DNA of 64,000 bases, taken from assembly GCA_030765605.1 (NCBI GenBank), contig JAVCCG010000020.1:1-64000 (forward strand), read 5' to 3'. The position numbers and the translations under genes are program-made. The notes beneath the pieces were generated by a model. That model made no database searches. It saw nothing but the letters and a program-made list of their open reading frames with translations, and had not been told where the DNA came from. This DNA is from Candidatus Alcyoniella australis (GTDB taxonomy: Bacteria; Lernaellota; Lernaellaia; JAVCCG01; Alcyoniellaceae). Below are positions 56,726 through 64,000 of the stretch, piece by piece; within the stretch, counting starts at the first letter, position 1, and every line of letters begins with the position of its first letter.

Positions 56726-57490
56726 ATGAAACAAATAATCGCCTGCATACCGGCTCGCTACCAGGCAAGTCGTTTCCCCGGAAAATTGTTGGCCACGCTC
56801 GGAGACAGGCCGGTTATCGCCCACGTAGTGCAGCGTGTGCAGCGCGCGCGCTCAGTGGGCGAGGTGATCGTGGCCACCGACGACGAGCGCATCGCCGACG
56901 CCGTGCGCGGACTGGGCGCGACGGTCAAGATGACGTCCCAGTACCACCAGTCGGGCACCGACCGCGTGGCCGAGGCCGTGCGCGACATCCCCTGCGGAAT
57001 CGTGGTCAACGTCCAGGGGGACGAGCCGTTCATCGAGCCCGAATCCATTGACCGTGCGGTGCACCCCTTGATCGTCGATCCCAATTGCCAGCTCTCCACG
57101 CTGGTGCGGCCGCTACGCGATCCGTGCGAGCTTTGCGATTCGTCGGTTGTCAAAGTCGTACGCGACGCCGACGATTGGGCGCTGTACTTCAGCCGCTCGC
57201 CGATTCCGTTTTTTCGCGACCTGTACCCGGAGCCCGGATGCGGGTTGCCCCAAAGCGTGCCCGACGGCGTGTGGGCGCACATCGGCCTCTACGTCTATCG
57301 CAAGCGCACGCTGCTCGAGCTGGTCAACTGGGGACCGTGCGATTTGGAAAAGGCCGAAAAGCTCGAACAACTACGCGCGCTGTATCACGGTCTGCGCATT
57401 CGCACGGTACCGGTACAAGGCGCGACGATCGGCATCGACACCCCCGATGATTTAAAGCGGGCCGAGGACATCCTGGCTGCGGGGGACTGA
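56726..57490 (+). CDS. kdsB: CMP-Kdo synthetase
   Basis: KdsB activates Kdo with CTP for LPS inner-core assembly. The 254-residue protein starts with the nucleotide-binding motif CIPARYQASRFPGKLL and has VIVATDDERI, HQSGTDRVAEA, NVQGDEPFIEP, the Kdo contact YFSRSPIPFFRD and the conserved HIGLYVYRK. Length is normal. A sigma-70 promoter is adjacent, and pyrG, which supplies CTP, is the next gene. Confidence 0.96.
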   Translation: MKQIIACIPARYQASRFPGKLLATLGDRPVIAHVVQRVQRARSVGEVIVATDDERIADAVRGLGATVKMTSQYHQSGTDRVAEAVRDIPCGIVVNVQGDEPFIEPESIDRAVHPLIVDPNCQLSTLVRPLRDPCELCDSSVVKVVRDADDWALYFSRSPIPFFRDLYPEPGCGLPQSVPDGVWAHIGLYVYRKRTLLELVNWGPCDLEKAEKLEQLRALYHGLRIRTVPVQGATIGIDTPDDLKRAEDILAAGD

Positions 57491-57554
57491 CAAATACAAC
57501 AATGGGGCCAATGCTCCGAGGGCTCCAAGATCTTAAAAAGGACGGAAAGGGTAG

Positions 57555-60152
<2,598 letters not shown>

Positions 60153-60156
<4 letters not shown>

Positions 60157-62138
60157 TCCAATCCCAGCAGGCGGGACTCGAGCTGTCGGATGCGGTCGCG
60201 CAGCTGCGCCGCCTGTTCGAAATCCAGCTTTTTAGAGGCCGCGCGCATCTTGCGCTCCAGCGCCTCGATGGCGTCGGGGATCTTGTCCAGCGGCAGTTCC
60301 TCGTCGGTCTCCACGGGCACGGTCAAATAGTCGCGCTCAAAGATCGAGCCCATCACGTCGACGATCTGCTTGCGGATCGTCTCGGGCGTGATCCCGTGTT
60401 GCTCGTTGTACGCCAACTGCTTGGCGCGGCGACGGTCGGTCTCGTCGATCGCTCCGCGCATCGAGTTGGTGATGCGGTCGGCGTAAAAAATCACTTCGCC
60501 GTTGACGTTACGCGCGGCGCGGCCGATGGTTTGGATTAGGCTGCGCGTGGAGCGCAGGAAGCCCTCCTTATCCGCGTCGAGGATCGCCACCAGGCTGACC
60601 TCGGGCAGGTCGAGCCCCTCGCGCAACAGGTTGATGCCGATCAGCACGTCGTACTTGCCCTGGCGCAGGTCGCGCAGCAGCTCGGTGCGCTCGATGGTGT
60701 CGATGCCCGAGTGCATGTAGCGCGCCTTGACCCCCAGCTCGCGATAGTAGTCGGAGAGCTCCTCGGACAGGCGCTTGGTAAGGGTGGTCACCAGCACGCG
60801 CTCGCCCGCCTCTACGCGACGCCGGATCTGTTCCAGCAGGTCGTCCACCTGGCCCTTGGCCGGCTTGAGCGTCAGTTTGGGATCGACCAGGCCGGTGGGC
60901 CGAATCACTTGATCGATCACCTGCCCGCCCGATTTTTGCAGTTCGAAATCGCCGGGCGTGGCCGAGACGTAGATCGTCTGCCCCACCCGCCCCTCGAACT
61001 CCTCGAAGGTCAGCGGCCGGTTGTCCAGGGCCGAGGGCAGACGGAAGCCGTAGTCGACCAGAGTAGTCTTGCGGCTGCGGTCGCCGCGAAACATTGCGCC
61101 GATCTGCGGCACGCTCTGGTGGCTCTCGTCCAGGACAATCAGCGCGTCGTCCGGCATGTAGCTTAACAGCGGCTCGGGCGGCGTACCCGATGCCCGGCCG
61201 TCGAGGTGGCGGCTGTAGTTCTCGATTCCCGAGCAGTAGCCCATCTCGCGAATCATCTCCAGGTCGAACTCGGTGCGCTGGCGCAGGCGTTGGGCCTCGA
61301 GTAGTTTCTCCTGAGCCTTGAGCTCGGTCAGGCGCTGCTCGAGCTCCTCGCGGATCGTGACGATGGCGCGCTGTAGCTGGTCCTCGGGCGTAACGAAGTG
61401 GCTGGCCGGAAAGATCGCGGCCCGCGGCAGCTGGGCCACCACTACGCCGCGCAGGGGATCGACCTCTCGGATCGCCTCGATCCCATCGTCGAAAAATTCG
61501 AACCGCACCGCGTGTTCGTTCTCGTAGATCGGAAAAACCTCGACCACGTCGCCGCGCACACGAAACGTGCCGCGATGGAAGTCGATGTCGTTGCGCTCAT
61601 ATTGGATGTCGACCAGCTTGCGGATCAAATCCTGGCGCGAGATCGTCTGGCCGCGCTCCACGATCAGGTGCATCCGCCGGTAGAAGTCCGGACTGCCCAG
61701 GCCGTAGATGCACGAGACCGAGGCCACGATCAGCACGTCGCGGCGCTCGAGCAGGCTGCGCGTGGCGCTGTGGCGCAGACGATCGATGCGCTCGTTGATC
61801 GAGCTGTCTTTCTCAATGTACGTATCCGTGGTCGGCAGGTAGGCCTCGGGCTGGTAATAGTCGTAGTACGAGACGAAGAACTCGACCGCGTTGTTCGGAA
61901 AAAGCTCGCGGAACTCCGAGAACAGTTGCGCGGCCAGGGTCTTGTTGTGGGCCATCACCAGTGTCGGACGATTGAGCCGCTCCACCACGTTGGCAATGGT
62001 GAAGGTCTTGCCCGAGCCGGTGACCCCCAGCAACACCTGGTGCTTGGCCCCGGACTCGAGCCCGCTCACCAAGCGCTCGATCGCCTCGGGCTGATCGCCC
62101 TGGGGCGTGTAATCGCAGACCAGCTCGAAGCGCTTCAT
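60153..62138 (-). CDS. uvrB: Excinuclease ABC subunit B
   Basis: UvrB is the damage-verification helicase of nucleotide excision repair. The 661-residue protein has Walker [17 protein letters not shown], the beta-hairpin region [20 protein letters not shown], the DEAD-type box [12 protein letters not shown], motifs [29 protein letters not shown] and QTIGRAARN. The C-terminal UvrC-binding (UVR) helix pair [20 protein letters not shown] is present. All motifs are normal. A sigma-70 promoter lies just upstream; no LexA box of the CTG-N10-CAG type is seen. Confidence 0.97.
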
Positions 62139-62144
62139 CGGCTC

Positions 62145-62172
62145 ACTCTACCCTGAATCGCGGGACGTTCAA
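62145..62172 (-). promoter_or_regulatory. Probable sigma-70 promoter of uvrB
   Basis: On the minus strand TTGAAC (62172-62167), a 16-base spacer and TAGAGT (62150-62145) precede the uvrB ATG by seven bases. It contains the same CAGGGTAGAGTG box as the promoter candidate at 2075-2103. A start this close to the ATG would give a nearly leaderless message. Confidence 0.5.
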
Positions 62173-62213
62173 GGGTCAGCGATGGGCAACAATCGGGGTT
62201 GAGGTAATTACCG

Positions 62214-62819
62214 CTAGACCAGCGCCTTGGCCACGGCCAGCAGGCCGTCAGGCGATTGCAGCGCCCCCCAGATCTTGGCGCCCAGATCGAGAGCCTGGTT
62301 CATCTTGCCCTCGATTGTCGGCACGGCCTTGGTCTGATCACCCTGCTCGGCCAACCCGGCCTTGATCGCGCTGATCACCCCGGGCAGCCCGGCGTAGAGC
62401 TGGAACTCGAACAGGCCGCTGACCATCGGGTTGTCCTTGCCAAAGTACAGCGAACGCGGATCGTCCTTGTAGGCCACGAGCACCTTGCCCGCGCTCCAGG
62501 CCAGGGCCGCCTCGGCCACCGCGCCCTCGTCGGGCACGCGGCCGTTGAGGTTGACCACCGCCGCGTCGCAACCGCGCACCACCTGATAGGCGTCGAGGCT
62601 GAAGATCGCCTTTTCCCAAAGTTCGTGCGCCTGTTCGTTCTCGACTCCCAGGTTGACCAGCATGCTCGCCAGCGGCGTGATTTCCAGGCCGTCGCGATGC
62701 GGCAGAAAGGTCTCGAAGCCCTGGGCCTCGAGGGCGGCGGCGATCTGCGCCATCTCCTCGCGCTCTTTGTCGTTGAACAGGGCGCCGGAGCAGTAAACGC
62801 GAGTCTTGGATTCGCTCAT
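62214..62819 (-). CDS. Nucleoside 2-deoxyribosyltransferase-like protein
   Basis: A 201-residue protein with the N-terminal motif VYCSGALFNDKEREEM, FLPHRDGLE, CDAAVVNLNGR and DEGAVAEAALAWSAGK. These match the deoxyribosyltransferase/YtoQ fold, with the probable catalytic Glu in EGAVAEAALA. The C-terminal 50 residues form extra helices. Members transfer deoxyribose between bases or hydrolyse nucleotides; the substrate is not known. The ATG overlaps the stop of the GAF-domain gene (ATGA), so the two are co-translated. Confidence 0.75.
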   Translation of the reverse strand: MSESKTRVYCSGALFNDKEREEMAQIAAALEAQGFETFLPHRDGLEITPLASMLVNLGVENEQAHELWEKAIFSLDAYQVVRGCDAAVVNLNGRVPDEGAVAEAALAWSAGKVLVAYKDDPRSLYFGKDNPMVSGLFEFQLYAGLPGVISAIKAGLAEQGDQTKAVPTIEGKMNQALDLGAKIWGALQSPDGLLAVAKALV

Positions 62820-63517
62820 CTGATGACCTCATCCAGATCTTCGGCCCGCAGGCGGGCCAGTTCGGTTTTTATCTTTTTCAGGTTCTTCATCATCTCGTGG
62901 TTGAGCAGCGCCAAACCGATGTGGTCGGCCAGCAGCTCCAACGACTCGATCAGCTCCATGGTAAAGCCGCCGATGCGTTTGTCGTTGAGCTGGATCAGCC
63001 CCACTCGGCCGACCGCGTTGGCGATCGGAATCAACGCCACTGACTCGTAGCCGCAGGCGTTGCAGTAGTTGCGGGTATGGCTGCCGCGGTCCTCGTCGGT
63101 GGTCTGCTCGAGCATTGCGCTGGTGTTGTTACTCCAGAAGCTGCCCTTCTGCGTAAAAAACGGTTTGCTCGGATCGGTCTTGGAGCAGATCACGTTACCG
63201 CACATGCACTCGAGCAGATAGGTATCGCCCTCCGGCGTAAGGATTCGGTTGCCCGTGGCGTCGCGGGCCAGCAGCTTGCCCTCCTTACGGACGAAATCCT
63301 CTTTAAACCCGTCCCAGGTGAAGTATGGATAATCGCCCTGTTCGTCACACAGTCGGATGCCCACGGCCTCGCACCCGCTGAAGCGTTGAATCTCCTTGAT
63401 CACGCGCGCCAGTGTCGGCTTAATTTTGGTGATATTTTCCAAAACATCGGAGATCCGCTCGACCTCCTGGCTGTAATCGCGCACGATTTTTAAGGATTCC
63501 TTGGGGTGGTCCACCAT
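62816..63517 (-). CDS. Stand-alone GAF-domain protein
   Basis: A 233-residue protein with an N-terminal helix, a GAF domain (about 30-205) and a C-terminal coiled helix. The domain has ECMCGNVICSKTDPSKPFFT, then GSFWSNNTSAML, RNYCNACGYESVALIPI and GLIQLNDKRIGGF. This class of GAF is usually the input part of sensor kinases, here without any output domain. Its cluster of cysteines (three before the loop and two in CNAC) could bind a metal or cofactor. AGGAGGGGG stands before the ATG. It may control or assist the co-translated deoxyribosyltransferase-like protein. Confidence 0.75.
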   Translation of the reverse strand: MVDHPKESLKIVRDYSQEVERISDVLENITKIKPTLARVIKEIQRFSGCEAVGIRLCDEQGDYPYFTWDGFKEDFVRKEGKLLARDATGNRILTPEGDTYLLECMCGNVICSKTDPSKPFFTQKGSFWSNNTSAMLEQTTDEDRGSHTRNYCNACGYESVALIPIANAVGRVGLIQLNDKRIGGFTMELIESLELLADHIGLALLNHEMMKNLKKIKTELARLRAEDLDEVIR

Positions 63518-63653
63518 ACCCCCTCCTCATGGTCCATACCACATAACAAGTTGATATTATGCAGCTTATCAAACGTAGCCGGTTGTTGCCGGTTAAGTAT
63601 AATCACTTCTATCAGCAAACAAATAATTTGGCAAGCCCGCTTACCTTGGCAGG

Positions 63654-64000
63654 TCAATCCTTGAGCGGCTTGTCGGCCGCGGCCACGGTCCAGCCCGTGC
63701 TGCCGTCGCGGTTGTCCTTGAGCACCACTCCCGAGGCGGCCAGTTCGTCGCGGATTGCATCGGCCCTGGCAAAGTCGCGCGCCGTGCGGGCCGCGGCGCG
63801 CTCGGCGATTTTGGCCTCGATCTGTTCGGGTGTAATCCCCTTATCGATGAGCGCGCGGCGGGCCTTGTCCGCGTAGTAGTCGGCGGGTTCGGATTGGCAG
63901 ATCCCCAGCACTTCGCGCATCTGCAGGAACACCTCGCGGGCCCGGATCAGCAGCGCGGCCAGTTCCGGCCGCGGCTGCTGCTCGACCTGCTCGCACAACG
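63654..64000 (-). CDS. cysS: Cysteinyl-tRNA synthetase, C-terminal part
   Basis: The frame enters from the right edge and ends at TGA 63654. The visible 115 residues match the C-terminal helical domain of CysS: MREVLGICQSEPADYY, then IAERAAARTARDFARADAIR followed by DEL and GVVLKDNRDGSTGWT. This segment contacts the tRNA anticodon end and closes the gene as in normal enzymes. The catalytic part lies outside the window. Confidence 0.88.
   Translation of the reverse strand, partial: LCEQVEQQPRPELAALLIRAREVFLQMREVLGICQSEPADYYADKARRALIDKGITPEQIEAKIAERAAARTARDFARADAIRDELAASGVVLKDNRDGSTGWTVAAADKPLKD

Noticed and set aside
62139-62213. LexA/SOS box upstream of uvrB
   Set aside because: No CTG-N10-CAG or GAAC-N4-GTTC type palindrome is present.

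Overview
The window is GC-rich, densely packed, Gram-negative bacterial DNA. The features pointing to a deltaproteobacterial, myxobacterial or neighbouring candidate-phylum lineage are: Kdo-LPS genes (kdsB, kdsD), a pilB-pilT-pilC-pilS-pilR-pilA cluster in the myxobacteria/Geobacter order, a split Fo operon with leader peptides on subunits a and c, a Ser/Thr kinase with a PEGA tail, NtrC-type activators, and many lipoproteins, two of them on long oligo-aspartate stalks. The taxonomy is inference. I found no rRNA, tRNA, CRISPR array, insertion sequence or prophage.

Layout. 1-2.0 kb: two tandem paralogous von Willebrand factor A proteins, the first cut by the window edge. 2.2-4.2 kb: ATP synthase Fo operon (atpZ-like, atpI, atpB, atpE). 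4.4-7.5 kb: a coupled LysR regulator, methyltransferase and TPR lipoprotein. 7.9-15.8 kb: type IV pilus cluster, with a textbook sigma-54 promoter and two upstream palindromes in front of pilA. 15.9-20.5 kb: small envelope or metabolic genes, including a DUF169-type gene broken by one TAA codon. 20.5-28.6 kb: a minus-strand run encoding a small conserved protein, a secreted protein, PrmA, a cysteine-rich twin-motif lipoprotein, two beta-propeller lipoproteins and a 1018-residue lipoprotein whose C-terminal half resembles the BPI/TULIP lipid-binding fold. 28.8-31.2 kb: an alpha/beta-hydrolase lipoprotein and small ORFs. 31.2-44.1 kb: a plus-strand cluster of polytopic glycosyltransferase-like proteins (YfhO-like, three GT-C-like), a flavin oxidoreductase, a YbhN-like membrane protein, a hydroxyacid dehydrogenase and a ThDP enzyme, probably building an envelope glycan or glycolipid. 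44.2-49.9 kb: a second oligo-Asp lipoprotein, a TPR membrane protein, a Ser/Thr kinase and glutamate dehydrogenase. 49.9-53.4 kb: an overlapping operon of uridine kinase, GH35-like glycosidase and an unknown protein. 53.5-56.7 kb: a degenerate and an intact NtrC-like activator, translationally overlapping. 56.7-60.2 kb: kdsB-pyrG-kdsD. 60.2-64 kb: uvrB, a deoxyribosyltransferase-like protein, a GAF protein and the 3' end of cysS.

The strongest candidates for something undescribed are the bacterial BPI/TULIP-like lipoprotein on an oligo-Asp stalk, the pairing of an inactivated with an active enhancer-binding protein, and the GT-C cluster of unknown product. The pilA control region is the clearest regulatory structure.
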